Below, one piece after another: positions 1 to 9,600 of a stretch of 64,000 bases of DNA (the first letter of the stretch is position 1; each line of letters starts with the position of its first letter). The DNA is taken from the NCBI RefSeq assembly GCF_003432115.1, contig NZ_QWDC01000003.1, forward strand, positions 372,001-436,000. Direction: 5' to 3'. The DNA comes from Mucilaginibacter conchicola. GTDB lineage: Bacteria > Bacteroidota > Bacteroidia > Sphingobacteriales > Sphingobacteriaceae. The translations under genes were made by a program, and so were the position numbers. Under the pieces are notes generated by a model that did not search any database, was not told where the DNA came from, and saw only the letters and a program-made list of their open reading frames with translations.

Positions 1-4
1 TGTT

Positions 5-478
5 TTATTTAGCGTGATACAGCCGCGAATTTGAATAAGTGGCCTCGCTTATTATTTTATCGTTCTTTATTTTGAAGATGCTGCAATTACGCAGATCATA
101 CCTGATGGGGCTGTTAAGCTTATCATGCAGGCCTATTACATCATACTCCACTATCATGGTGCTATCATTATTGATCACATTATCCACCAGGTATTTAGCA
201 TCAGGCGATACAGCAAAAACCTGGTGAAACATCTGGTCGGCACCGGGGCGCCCGTAGCTTTCGCCATCCCAATCGGTAGTGGTTATTTTAGCTTTATCGG
301 CGTATTGGTTAACCAGGTCGGTTAAGTTATGATCATTAAGGTATTGAAAATGCAGGTCTATCAGTTTACGCGATAATTCGCCGGGTGCATCAGGTACTTT
401 TACTACGGGTTCCTGGTTGCAGGCGGCAAATACAGCGATAGATACAAGTGCGAGAGCAGTGCGCAGGGTATTGGTCAT
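5..478 (-). CDS. NTF2/SnoaL-like lipoprotein
   Basis: This is a 157-residue lipoprotein with a short hydrophobic N-terminus and a lipobox ending at Cys20 (FAAC). The mature part starts with a helix containing SRKLIDLHFQYLN and continues as alternating strands (KAKITTTDW, STMIVEYDVIG, NCSIFKIKNDKI), which is the usual layout of SnoaL/NTF2-like alpha+beta cones. These folds bind small ligands or act as small enzymes, so no substrate can be named. It lies downstream of the polysaccharide deacetylase gene but is separated from it by a strong terminator, so it is probably transcribed separately. Fold assignment is by sequence pattern only. Confidence 0.65.
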   Translation of the reverse strand: MTNTLRTALALVSIAVFAACNQEPVVKVPDAPGELSRKLIDLHFQYLNDHNLTDLVNQYADKAKITTTDWDGESYGRPGADQMFHQVFAVSPDAKYLVDNVINNDSTMIVEYDVIGLHDKLNSPIRYDLRNCSIFKIKNDKIISEATYSNSRLYHAK

Positions 479-508
479 GCCTAAAAGTAGATAAGTTCTT
501 TTAAAAAC

Positions 509-539
509 AAAAGCCCTTCCGCAATACGGAAGGGCTTTT
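509..539 (-). terminator. Rho-independent terminator after the polysaccharide deacetylase gene
   Basis: A perfect 13-bp stem (509-521 with 527-539) encloses a 5-nt loop. The minus-strand transcript continues into a U-rich tract. The arms begin and end with A4/T4, so it could also work on the plus strand. Confidence 0.85.
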
Positions 540-553
540 CTATGTTGAGTTAT

Positions 554-1423
554 TTAGAAACTATTTCTGATACTGTTGCTAAGGGTTCTTGCACTCCAGT
601 AACCGCTATCTAAAATACGGCGTAGGGTGAATAGTGGCTCGTTAGGGTCACGTTTGTCTGCTAACTGGAAAGCGCCAATGAAACCGCGTTTCTTCAATTC
701 AGGGATACCTTGTGCATTCCATAAACCGAATGGGTAGGCAAACCAGGTGATCTTTTTACCGGTTATTTCTTCCAGTTTTTTGGTTGGTTTATCTAACTGG
801 GTTTCCCAGTCTTTACCCTGAAATTTTTTGAAATTGTGGTGGTCCCAGGTATGTGAGCCGATAACATGGCCTGCATCGCTCAGTTGTTTGATCATCTCTT
901 TGGTCATGTAATGCGGGCGGCCGATTGATACGGTCATTACAAAGAAAACGCCTTTAAACCCGTATTTCTTCATCTCTGGCGCCGCAATGGTAAACTGGTC
1001 AAGGTCGGTATCATCAAAGGTTAACATAATTGGCTTTGATGGTAGTTTTGCACCGTTTACCAGGTAGTTGTAATACTCATCGGGCAGGATGGTGTGGTAA
1101 CCGCTATCAGCAAGCATTTTCATGTGCTCTTTAAAAGCAGCTATTTGTACAATGTAGTCTTTAGCACCTTTAGAGTCGGTTGGTTTCCAATCGCGGATTT
1201 GGTGGTAGCAGATCACCGGAACCTGCTTTTTGGCCATCACGGCGGCTTTATCAATAGCACCTTTGGCAACCTGTGCCACCGGCGATTTGGTGTCTTCAGT
1301 AGCAGCTGCCGTACGCGCTGCGCTATCAGCCTTAACAGTTTTATCGGAGTTTGCCGGTTTTGACTGACATGATAACATGCCTATAACACATAGGGGCAGC
1401 AATGCCGAAAGTTGTTTGATCAT
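554..1423 (-). CDS. Polysaccharide deacetylase (NodB-fold, CE4-type) lipoprotein
   Basis: This 289-residue protein is predicted to remove acyl groups, typically N-acetyl, from a polysaccharide outside the cytoplasm. It has a lipoprotein signal (IGMLSC, Cys19) and an Ala-rich linker to about residue 60. The NodB domain follows, with motif 1 LTFDD (Asp137-Asp138), motif 2 SHTWDH (His191 and His195, the H-x3-H metal ligands) and motif 3 YPFG. The usual TFDDG reads TFDDT, an uncommon but tolerated variant. It lies at the 3' end of a glycan-degradation locus, which fits a role in trimming substituents from the imported glycan or from the cell wall. Substrate is unknown. Confidence 0.88.
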   Translation of the reverse strand: MIKQLSALLPLCVIGMLSCQSKPANSDKTVKADSAARTAAATEDTKSPVAQVAKGAIDKAAVMAKKQVPVICYHQIRDWKPTDSKGAKDYIVQIAAFKEHMKMLADSGYHTILPDEYYNYLVNGAKLPSKPIMLTFDDTDLDQFTIAAPEMKKYGFKGVFFVMTVSIGRPHYMTKEMIKQLSDAGHVIGSHTWDHHNFKKFQGKDWETQLDKPTKKLEEITGKKITWFAYPFGLWNAQGIPELKKRGFIGAFQLADKRDPNEPLFTLRRILDSGYWSARTLSNSIRNSF

Positions 1424-1534
1424 AATACAGATGGTAATGTTTTGAACTGCTAAATTAGAATAATTTAGGCGCGCAATATTAACTGTTAATAAAATTTAAT
1501 AAGTTTCTAATTTACTTAACATAGGTAGGTAAAC

Positions 1535-1567
1535 AACAAAGCCCCCAACACTGTAGGGGGCTTTGTT
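1535..1567 (-). terminator. Rho-independent terminator after the Gfo/Idh/MocA gene
   Basis: A 12-bp perfect stem (1535-1546 with 1556-1567) with a 9-nt loop lies 16 bp after the stop of the oxidoreductase. It probably marks the end of the GH92-oxidoreductase transcript. Confidence 0.85.
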
Positions 1568-1582
1568 ATGCATTTGAAAAGC

Positions 1583-2749
1583 TTACAATACTATCCGTTT
1601 GCCTTCGGCGATGGAGCGTTTGGCGGCATCCAGTATCTGCATCACTATCATATTATTGCGTAACGATGAACGGTCTGATATACCCAGCATGCGATTTTTT
1701 ACTACCGATTCCAGGTAAGTTATCGGGTTATCATTAGGGGCAGCCAACGGTGGCGCAACAGATGTAACCGTTGGGAACTTATCTATATGCGTTAACAGGT
1801 TATCCTTGTCAAAGGCATGCATGTAACCTTCGTCGCCAAAAACCTCAAGGTCTTTGATAGAGTAGGGCCAGTTCCATGATGCCTCAATGATGCCTGTAGC
1901 TGTAGGATACTCTACGATGATGGTTGCATCGTCCTCAACCTTAGGATAGGTTTGCGGCTTGTAGTGGCGGGCTATGGCGGTAACTGCAACCGGGCGCTGG
2001 CCATTCATGAGCCAGGTAAACAGATTGGCACCATAACAGCCAAAATCATTAAGTGCACCGGCACCATTTTGATCCGGATCGGTAAGCCAGTCGGTAAAAT
2101 CCTTGCTGCAATTTATTTCCTTAGGCCCCTCGTGCCCATCATGCGCTACCATTTTACGGATCTGGCCCAGGCTATCTTTTCTGGCCACATCGCGGATGCG
2201 GCGGTAAGAGGGGTACCAGGTAGTTTCGTAATTAGTAAGCAGTTTAATGTAGTATTTTAAAGCTAAAAACTCCATACGCTTAGCCTGTGCAAGGGTAGCG
2301 GCCAAAGGTTTCTCTACCATTACCGAAATACCCAGCGGGGCGCAAACCTCAACAACATCAATATGCTTGGCTACCGGGTTGTAACCCAAAACCACGTCGG
2401 GCTTTTTGGTAGTGGCCATTGTTTTAAGATCATCAAAAAACAACGAGTCGGGGATATTGTATTGTTGCTGCAGGCGTGCACGCAGGGTTTTATTGGCCTC
2501 GGCAATACCTACAATGTTCACCTTACCATCGCGGTAATCGCTCAATATAAGGTGTACATGGTCATGAGACAGGCCTGCAATGCCCAGTTTCATGGTACTT
2601 AACAGCACGGGCTTTAAAGGAGCTAAAACCATAGCCTTTGCATTTGCCGGTGGCATAATACCAGTGGCTTTTGGGCTTTGCGCCATTACAGCAGTTACAA
2701 AAGTAACCGCTGCAATGGTAAAGCATAATACTGTTTTTGCGAACTTCAT
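1583..2749 (-). CDS. Secreted Gfo/Idh/MocA-family oxidoreductase
   Basis: This 388-residue protein belongs to the NAD(P)-dependent sugar oxidoreductase family. After an N-terminal Sec-type signal (hydrophobic residues 5-22, ending AVMAQ), the Rossmann region begins KLGIAGLSHDHV, in which the classical GxGxxG loop is altered. The family motif EKPLA is present near residue 143, and the C-terminal alpha/beta domain follows. The start is 11 bp from the stop of the GH92 gene, so the two are very likely co-transcribed and it may act on released sugars. A Sec rather than Tat signal on a nucleotide-cofactor enzyme is unusual. It may keep a tightly bound cofactor or may not be a classical dehydrogenase. 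Confidence 0.82.
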   Translation of the reverse strand: MKFAKTVLCFTIAAVTFVTAVMAQSPKATGIMPPANAKAMVLAPLKPVLLSTMKLGIAGLSHDHVHLILSDYRDGKVNIVGIAEANKTLRARLQQQYNIPDSLFFDDLKTMATTKKPDVVLGYNPVAKHIDVVEVCAPLGISVMVEKPLAATLAQAKRMEFLALKYYIKLLTNYETTWYPSYRRIRDVARKDSLGQIRKMVAHDGHEGPKEINCSKDFTDWLTDPDQNGAGALNDFGCYGANLFTWLMNGQRPVAVTAIARHYKPQTYPKVEDDATIIVEYPTATGIIEASWNWPYSIKDLEVFGDEGYMHAFDKDNLLTHIDKFPTVTSVAPPLAAPNDNPITYLESVVKNRMLGISDRSSLRNNMIVMQILDAAKRSIAEGKRIVL

Positions 2750-2760
2750 TCGTAATGCAA

Positions 2761-5046
2761 TTATTTTTTATCTGTTGATAATGAATAAGGTACATCAGCC
2801 GCTTTTGAGCCCCTTACTTTGTTTGGCGTAGCCGACATATTGAAGTTTAATACTTCGCCTTGTTGCAATGCTTTGTGGCTTAACCAGTTGTTGGTATAAG
2901 GCTTGCCATTTACGGTTAATGACGTTACGTACCTGTTATCGGCGCTGTTGTTGGCCGCATTAATAGTAACAGTTTTACCGTTCTCGAGTTTTAAAGTGAT
3001 CTTTTTGAATAGCGGAGCACCTAAAACGTACTGGTCTGTAGCCGGGGTAACGGGGTAGAAACCCATTGCCGAGAAAACATACCATGCAGATGTTTGGCCA
3101 TTATCCTCATCGCCACAGTAGCCATCAGGCGTAGCCTTATACATTTTGTCCATTACATCGCGTACGTGCAGCTGGGTTTTCCATGGTTCGCCCGCGTAGT
3201 TGTACAGGTAAATCATGTGCTGTATAGGCTGGTTGCCATGTGCATACTGGCCCATGCCGGCAATCTGCATCTCGCGGATCTCGTGTATCACTTCGCCGTA
3301 GTAGCTATCATCAAATACCGGCGGCATGGTAAATACCGAATCCAGTTTTGCGTTAAAGTTTTGCTTGCCACCCATCAGGTCTATTAAGCCTTGTACATCC
3401 TGGAAAACACTCCAGGTGTAGTGCCAGCTGTTACCTTCGGTAAAGGCATCGCCCCATTTTGTTGGGCTAAATGGCGACTGAAACTGGCCATCCTTGTTCT
3501 TACCACGCATAAAACGCGTTGATGGGTCAAACAGGTTTTTGTAGTTCATGGCGCGTTTTTTATAGATATCTATCTCAGATGCCGGGCGACCAAGCGCTTT
3601 ACCTAACTGGTAAATAGTAAAATCGTCATAAGCGTACTCAAGGGTACGCGCAGCATTCTCGTTTATCTTAACATCATAAGGTACGTAACCTAATTTGTTG
3701 TAATACTCTACACCCTCGCGGCCTGTAGCTGCAGGGCCCGCGTTGTTAGCGCCATGCAATAAAGCCTGGTACAGGGTATTGATATCATAACCGCGGCCAC
3801 CTTTAATGTATGCATCAGACACTACCGAGGCCGAGTTGTTACCTATCATTACGGCAGAGTAGCCCGGGCTGCTCCATTCAGGCAACCAGCCACCTTCTTT
3901 GTAATCATTTATTAAGCCCTGCTGCATTTCTTTGTTGATAGATGGGTATACAAGGTTTAAGAATGGATACAAAGCACGGAAGGTATCCCAGAAACCGGTG
4001 CCGGCAAATTTATAGCCCGGTAGTATCTCGCCGTTTTGAGCACTCCAGTGTACCGGGTTACCTTTTGCATCCAGCTCGTACATTTTGTTAGGGAAGAACA
4101 GCATGCGGTACAAACAAGAGTAAAATGTACGGATCTGATCTACCGAACCACCCTCAACCGACAAACGGCTTAAAGTATTGTTCCAGGTGGCTTTTGCTTT
4201 TTGCTTGGTAGCATCAAAGCTATCGTTGGCCAGTTCGCGTTTTAGGTTTAGTTCAGCTTGCTCTTCGCTGATGAAAGATGAAGCTACACGCAGGTTAACT
4301 TTTTCGCCTTTTGCAGTTTTAAAGCCTATAACAGCCATTACATGCTTGTCCTTAAGCTCTGTACCATCTTTAAGCACGCTATCTGCATAAACCTGTGAGG
4401 TAGTAATGGCTTTATCAACGTAGATAACAAAGTAGTTTTTAAAGTTCTTAAGCGGGCCGCGGGCATATTTGGTTGAGTAGCCAACTATCTTCCTCTCGTT
4501 AGGCAATACTTTAATGTATGAGCCACGGTCAAAAGCATCTACTACGATGTATGAGCTATCCGTTTTAGGGTAAGTGAACCTGAACTGTGCAGCACGCTCA
4601 GTAGAGGTGATCTCTGTAGTTACATCGTGGTCTGCAAGGTAAACGCTGTAGTAGTAAGGTTTTGATACCTCTGCTTTGTGCGAGAACCAGCTTTCGCGGC
4701 CTTTTTGGGTAACTTTAAGTTTGCCTGTTAGGGGCATAATAGCAAACTGGCCATAATCATTCATCCATGGCGATGGCTGGTGAGTTTGCTTAAAGCCATT
4801 TATTTTGTACGAGTCATAAGTATACTGCCAGCCGTCGCCCATTTTACCGGTTTGCGGTGTCCAGAAATTCATGCCCCATGGTACGGCAACAGCAGGGTAG
4901 GTGTTACCGTTACTCAGATCGTATTTTGATTGTGTACCCATTAATGGGTTTATCCACTCTACCGGGTCTGTTATTTTGCCTACTTGCTGGGCAAAAGTTT
5001 GTGCGGTAAAAAAGAGTGAACTTAAAAAGAGTAGTCCTTTTTTCAT
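2761..5046 (-). CDS. GH92 family alpha-mannosidase, secreted
   Basis: This 761-residue protein has a signal peptide (residues 1-20, ending FAQQ) and matches the family of calcium-dependent exo-acting alpha-mannosidases that trim alpha-1,2/1,3/1,4-mannosides. The N-terminal beta-sandwich has the family start PLMGTQ and NTYPAVAVPWGM. The (alpha/alpha)6 domain carries EGNSWHYTW with Glu537 and the GDEDNGQ motif with Asp646 and Asp648. The spacing from Glu537 to the two Asp (109 and 111) equals that between the acid and base residues reported for Bacteroides BT3990 (E533, D642, D644, from memory). It follows SusD in the locus, which points to mannan or N-glycan as the target. Confidence 0.92.
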   Translation of the reverse strand: MKKGLLFLSSLFFTAQTFAQQVGKITDPVEWINPLMGTQSKYDLSNGNTYPAVAVPWGMNFWTPQTGKMGDGWQYTYDSYKINGFKQTHQPSPWMNDYGQFAIMPLTGKLKVTQKGRESWFSHKAEVSKPYYYSVYLADHDVTTEITSTERAAQFRFTYPKTDSSYIVVDAFDRGSYIKVLPNERKIVGYSTKYARGPLKNFKNYFVIYVDKAITTSQVYADSVLKDGTELKDKHVMAVIGFKTAKGEKVNLRVASSFISEEQAELNLKRELANDSFDATKQKAKATWNNTLSRLSVEGGSVDQIRTFYSCLYRMLFFPNKMYELDAKGNPVHWSAQNGEILPGYKFAGTGFWDTFRALYPFLNLVYPSINKEMQQGLINDYKEGGWLPEWSSPGYSAVMIGNNSASVVSDAYIKGGRGYDINTLYQALLHGANNAGPAATGREGVEYYNKLGYVPYDVKINENAARTLEYAYDDFTIYQLGKALGRPASEIDIYKKRAMNYKNLFDPSTRFMRGKNKDGQFQSPFSPTKWGDAFTEGNSWHYTWSVFQDVQGLIDLMGGKQNFNAKLDSVFTMPPVFDDSYYGEVIHEIREMQIAGMGQYAHGNQPIQHMIYLYNYAGEPWKTQLHVRDVMDKMYKATPDGYCGDEDNGQTSAWYVFSAMGFYPVTPATDQYVLGAPLFKKITLKLENGKTVTINAANNSADNRYVTSLTVNGKPYTNNWLSHKALQQGEVLNFNMSATPNKVRGSKAADVPYSLSTDKK

Positions 5047-5079
5047 TAGTTGAGTTATAGCTAAATGTAAACGGCTGTA

Positions 5080-5118
5080 AATATAAAAGACCGGCTGTTA
5101 AAGCCGGTCTTTTATATT
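5080..5118 (-). terminator. Rho-independent terminator between susD-like and GH92 genes
   Basis: A perfect 16-bp inverted repeat (5080-5095 with 5103-5118) with a 7-nt loop follows the SusD-like stop codon by 12 bp. It would lower transcription of the enzyme genes relative to the SusCD outer-membrane pair. Confidence 0.88.
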
Positions 5119-5129
5119 GTAATTTTTAC

Positions 5130-6626
5130 TTACCAACCTGTGTTTTGTTTCAACTTGGTGTTGGTGTTTATCTCGCGTTGCGGTATTGGCCACAAGTAAT
5201 ACTTAGTGGTCATGGTTACGCCCTGCTCGTTAGCAGTTGATGTAGCCTCACCAAATTTGTTGTTTTTAACATCATATATCTGGTGAGTACGCTGTATGTC
5301 AAAGTAAGCTTTGTTTTCATAAGCTAACTCGTGATAACGCTCTTTCCAGATAGCTGCGCGGAAAGTTTCTTTAGTTAAGCCACTTAAAGGTGCAAGGTTA
5401 GCACGTGCCCTTATAGGGGTTAATGCATCATAAGCTGCCTGGGTTGGGCCGTTAACCTCGTTGCTTGCCTCGGCATAAATTAATTGTGCCTCAGGTAAGC
5501 GTAATAGCGTCCAGTTCTCATCACACTGGCCATTTACTAAACTTTCTTTGTGAAAGTATTTGTAAAGCGCGTGTGCACCAAAGTTGATGGTAGTACCCGG
5601 GTTTGTGTACGAGTCGTATTTTGAGAAGAAGAATTGTTGCTCTTCTGCACGCTTGTCGCCGGCTTCGTAGCTGTTATAAAACTCATCGGTTGGTATCAAA
5701 GCGCCAAAACGGTCGTGGTATGAGCCTACATCAAGACCGTAAGGGATAATAAGTGCCGAAATAGAATTGGTAGCCACGCCTAACAGGTACTGGTTTTGCA
5801 ATATCAGCTCACCCTGGTTTTTGTGTTGGTTATCATGCAGGTAGTCATAGCTATCAAACAAAGTGTATTTGTTTAATACTTTAGCTGCTTCGGTAACCGC
5901 TTTAGCATAGTTCTCTGTTTTTTGCAGCGGGTAACCGGCAGTGGTTAAATAAACGCTTGCTAACAAAGTGTTAACTGCACCTAACGATACTTTACCTGTC
6001 TGGTCGGTTTCGGCAAGGCCCGATGCTTGTGCAGTGATAAGGTCTGCAATAATAACATCGTACACATCTGCCTGTGCCGTACGCTCCGGGTAAAGCTGAG
6101 GGCTATTGGCATCAACAGGTTCGGTTATCAAAGGCACATCGCCATATAACCTTACCAGGTGGTAATAGAAAAATGCACGCAGGAAATATACCTCGCCCAA
6201 AAGTGATTTTTTGGCAGCATCCGTCATTGAAGGGATGGTAGGTATTTTCTGGATAGCAAGGTTAGCTTCGCTGATACCCAGGTAGCTTTGGCGCCAGATG
6301 GTATTAAACGACGGGTTATTAGCATCCGTACGTTCAAATATTACGTTGTTGTTATTTTGGCTCTGGCCCAAAGTGGTACCGTGGCCGGCAAGCAACTCTA
6401 ACGTTATCCAGGGGTTTTCGCCATAAGCGTCGCCACTTTGAAACATGTATAACGAGGTGTAAATACCGTTAACAAAGTTGCGTGCCTGTGTTTCAGTTTT
6501 AAAATACTCGTCTTGTCCGATGCCGTGTTTTATATTCTCTTCGAGATATTTTTTACAGCCCACCTGTGTTAGCGATAAGCCAACAATAAGGATACAGGCT
6601 GCGTATTGTTTTATTTTGAATTTCAT
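5130..6626 (-). CDS. SusD/RagB-like nutrient-binding lipoprotein
   Basis: This 498-residue surface lipoprotein would form the lid on the neighbouring SusC-like barrel and capture the glycan. Its signal ends in a lipobox at VGC (Cys24) followed by KKYLEE, typical of Bacteroidota lipoproteins. The SusD-like N-terminal TPR region (helices with FLRAFFYYHLVRLYGDVPLI, about residues 148-167) and the C-terminal RagB/SusD segment (LRLPEAQLIYAEA, ALTPIRARANL, ERYHELAYENKAYFDIQRT) are all present. The protein ends with the common YYLWPIPQREI...NPGW-like tail. It starts 26 bp after the SusC-like stop codon, so both are on one transcript. Confidence 0.95.
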   Translation of the reverse strand: MKFKIKQYAACILIVGLSLTQVGCKKYLEENIKHGIGQDEYFKTETQARNFVNGIYTSLYMFQSGDAYGENPWITLELLAGHGTTLGQSQNNNNVIFERTDANNPSFNTIWRQSYLGISEANLAIQKIPTIPSMTDAAKKSLLGEVYFLRAFFYYHLVRLYGDVPLITEPVDANSPQLYPERTAQADVYDVIIADLITAQASGLAETDQTGKVSLGAVNTLLASVYLTTAGYPLQKTENYAKAVTEAAKVLNKYTLFDSYDYLHDNQHKNQGELILQNQYLLGVATNSISALIIPYGLDVGSYHDRFGALIPTDEFYNSYEAGDKRAEEQQFFFSKYDSYTNPGTTINFGAHALYKYFHKESLVNGQCDENWTLLRLPEAQLIYAEASNEVNGPTQAAYDALTPIRARANLAPLSGLTKETFRAAIWKERYHELAYENKAYFDIQRTHQIYDVKNNKFGEATSTANEQGVTMTTKYYLWPIPQREINTNTKLKQNTGW

Positions 6627-6652
6627 GGTACTTAATCTTATTGAATTTTAGA

Positions 6653-9600
6653 TTAGAAGTTTACACTTGCGCCAAGTACAAAGGTTCTTGGTTTTGGATA
6701 ATCAAAAAACTGGATACCCTGTGCAAAGGCATCGCCGTAAGTAGTGGTTTCCGGATCGTAACCAGGGTACTTGGTGATAATAAACAGGTTTTGTGCCTGT
6801 GCATATACACGTAAACGGTTCAGTTTAATGCGTTTTACCATCTCAGTAGGGAAGGTATAACCAAGGCTTACACTTTTGCCACGGATAAATGAACCATCCT
6901 GTACTTTGGTTGAATAGATACCGGTATCATAACGTACATAAGATGGTCTTACTTCGGCAATGCTGGTATTTTGGTTATTAGGTGTCCACGCGTTTAAAAC
7001 GGTAGCGTAGCTGTTTGCCTGGCCGGTACGGTCTTGTGCCGAGTGCTGGGTAAGGTTCATTACATCGTTACCATATACAAATTGTAACTCAACACCAAGG
7101 TCCCAGCCTTTGTATGCAAAGTTGTTGCTGAAGGTACCGTAACCATCAGGGGTTGATTTACCTAAAACAACGTTATCCTGTGAATTGATCTGGTGGTCGC
7201 CATTCACATCAAGGAATTTAAGGTCGCCCGGTAGCTTACCAAATTTAGCAGCTTCTGTAGCTTCTGATGTTCCCCATGTGCCCAATACTTTCTGGCCGTA
7301 GAATGTGCCTACCGGCAAACCTACACGTAACAGGTTGAAGTCGGTAAGGAAGCTTGGTGAGGTGTAGATATCATCATTAGCTTTACCCAATGCCAGGATC
7401 TTGTTTTTGATCAATGAGATATTGAAGCTACTTGTCCAGGTAAAATTATCGGTTTTGATGTTCACCGTGTTTAAGGTTAACTCTAAACCTTTGTTTGATA
7501 CCTGGCCAACGTTGCTGGTAAGGGTTGTATAGCCAGAGCTATATGGCAGCGGTGCGTTTAACAATAACGCTTTGGTTTTTTTGTAAAAAACGTCAGCCTC
7601 AAGGTTAACTCTGTTGTTGAATAAACCTAAAGAGAAACCAAGATCTGTTTCGGCAGTTTTTTCCCATGAAAGGTTAGGGTTGGCAATGTTGTCAAGCGTT
7701 ATACCGTTTGCCCTGTTACCACCAAATACATACGGAGAAGATTGAAGGGTTGCCAATGAGCTGTAATAGCCTATATCTGAGTTACCGGTTAAACCGTAGC
7801 TGAAACGGAATTTAAGGTCAGAAATGGTTTTGTTATCTTTCAGGAAATCTTCCTGAGATGCGCGCCATGCTAATGCCGCTGACGGGAAGAAACCGTACGG
7901 ATTATTACGGCCAACGCGCGATGAACCATCGTAGCGGCCTGTAACAGTTAACAAGTACTTTTCGTTGTAGTTATAGTTAGCACGTGCAAAGAATGATTGC
8001 ATTTGAAACTGATTGTAATCAGAACCGGGTGGTTGTGGTTCGCTACCTGCACCAAGGTTGTAGTACTCAAACAGGTCATCGGCAATGTTTTTTGCAGCAG
8101 CATTAAATTGGAACGCATCGTAATGTTGTCTTTCGAAACCTGCAACTACATTCAGTTTATGAACTTTATTAAAAGTACGATCAAACGTTAAGTAGTTTTG
8201 CCATTGCCAGTAATTATTGTTGTACTGGTAAACTTCGGCATACGGCCTAAAGTTATCAGATAAGCTAACCAATCCGCTTGAGAAGTAAGGATTAGTGTTG
8301 TTTGAGATGGTAGCACCAAAAACACTTTTAAAGGTTAAGCCCTCAATAAACTTGATCTCGGCATAACCGTTACCACTAAAAACTCTGTTTTGCTGTAAAC
8401 GGCGGTCTTCATTAGTTAAAGCAACCGGGTTGTCGCCGCTTTCCATATCAGGGTAATCCTGGCGAATACCGTATTTGCCATCAGGGTAAGTGATAGGTAC
8501 GATAGGAATCATCTCTATCATCATACGCGGTATATTATTACCGCCTGTGTTACCGTCATTGAAACGGGCACTGGTATTGTTGTAGTTTAAGGTAGTACCA
8601 ATTTTTAACCATGGTTTTACCTGGTTATCTAAAGCCAAACGTACGTTGTAGCGTTTAGAGTAACTGTTGCGGATAATACCTTCATCATCGGTATAGTTCA
8701 TAAATAAACCGTAGTTCAGTTTATCAGTACCACCGGTTACAGATAGGTTATGGTTTTGGCTGTAAGCTGTGCGGGTTGTTGCATCTTGCCAATCGGTATC
8801 ATACAGCGGGTTAAGGTTAGAGTCAAATAATTTACCTATTAAAGCCGTACGTTTTATTTTAGGATCTTTATCAGCATATTTACCTGCAGCCCAGCCGGTA
8901 GGATCATATTTCTGGATGTTTTGATAAGCAAGGTCTTCAATAGCTAAAAACTCTTTTGAATTTAATACATCAAGCTTTTTGGCCATTTTGCTCATGCTTA
9001 CATAAGCATCATAGCTAACAGTGGCTTCGCGGTTTTTAGCACCACGTTTAGTGGTAACCAAAATTACACCGTTAGCACCACGTGTACCGTAAATAGCGGT
9101 TGATGATGCATCTTTCAATACGTCGATTGATTCAACATCGTTAGGGTTGATGGAGTTACCACCTTCAGTCCAAACTACACCATCTACTACATAAAGCGGG
9201 TTGCCGTTTGTGTTTAATGATGCATAACCACGTATACGCACGCTGGTGTTACCACCCGGGCGGCCCGAGTTTGTTGATACGTTAACACCGGCAATTTTAC
9301 CCGCAAGTTCTTGCTCAAGGTTAGTTTGCGGGCGCTCTTGTAAGGTTTTTGAGCTTACGCTACCCACAGCACCGGTTAAATCAACACGTTTTTGTGTACC
9401 GTAACCAACAACCACTACTTCTTGTAATGATTTTGATTCTTCGGCCATGGTTACGTTAAGTGTAGTTTGGCCGCCAATGGCTACTTCTTTGGTAGTAAAG
9501 CCCAGAAAACTGAACACTAATGTGCCATTAGCATCAGGCACGCTAAGTTTAAATTTACCGTTAACATCAGTAGTAGTACCAATGTCTGTACCTTTAAGTT

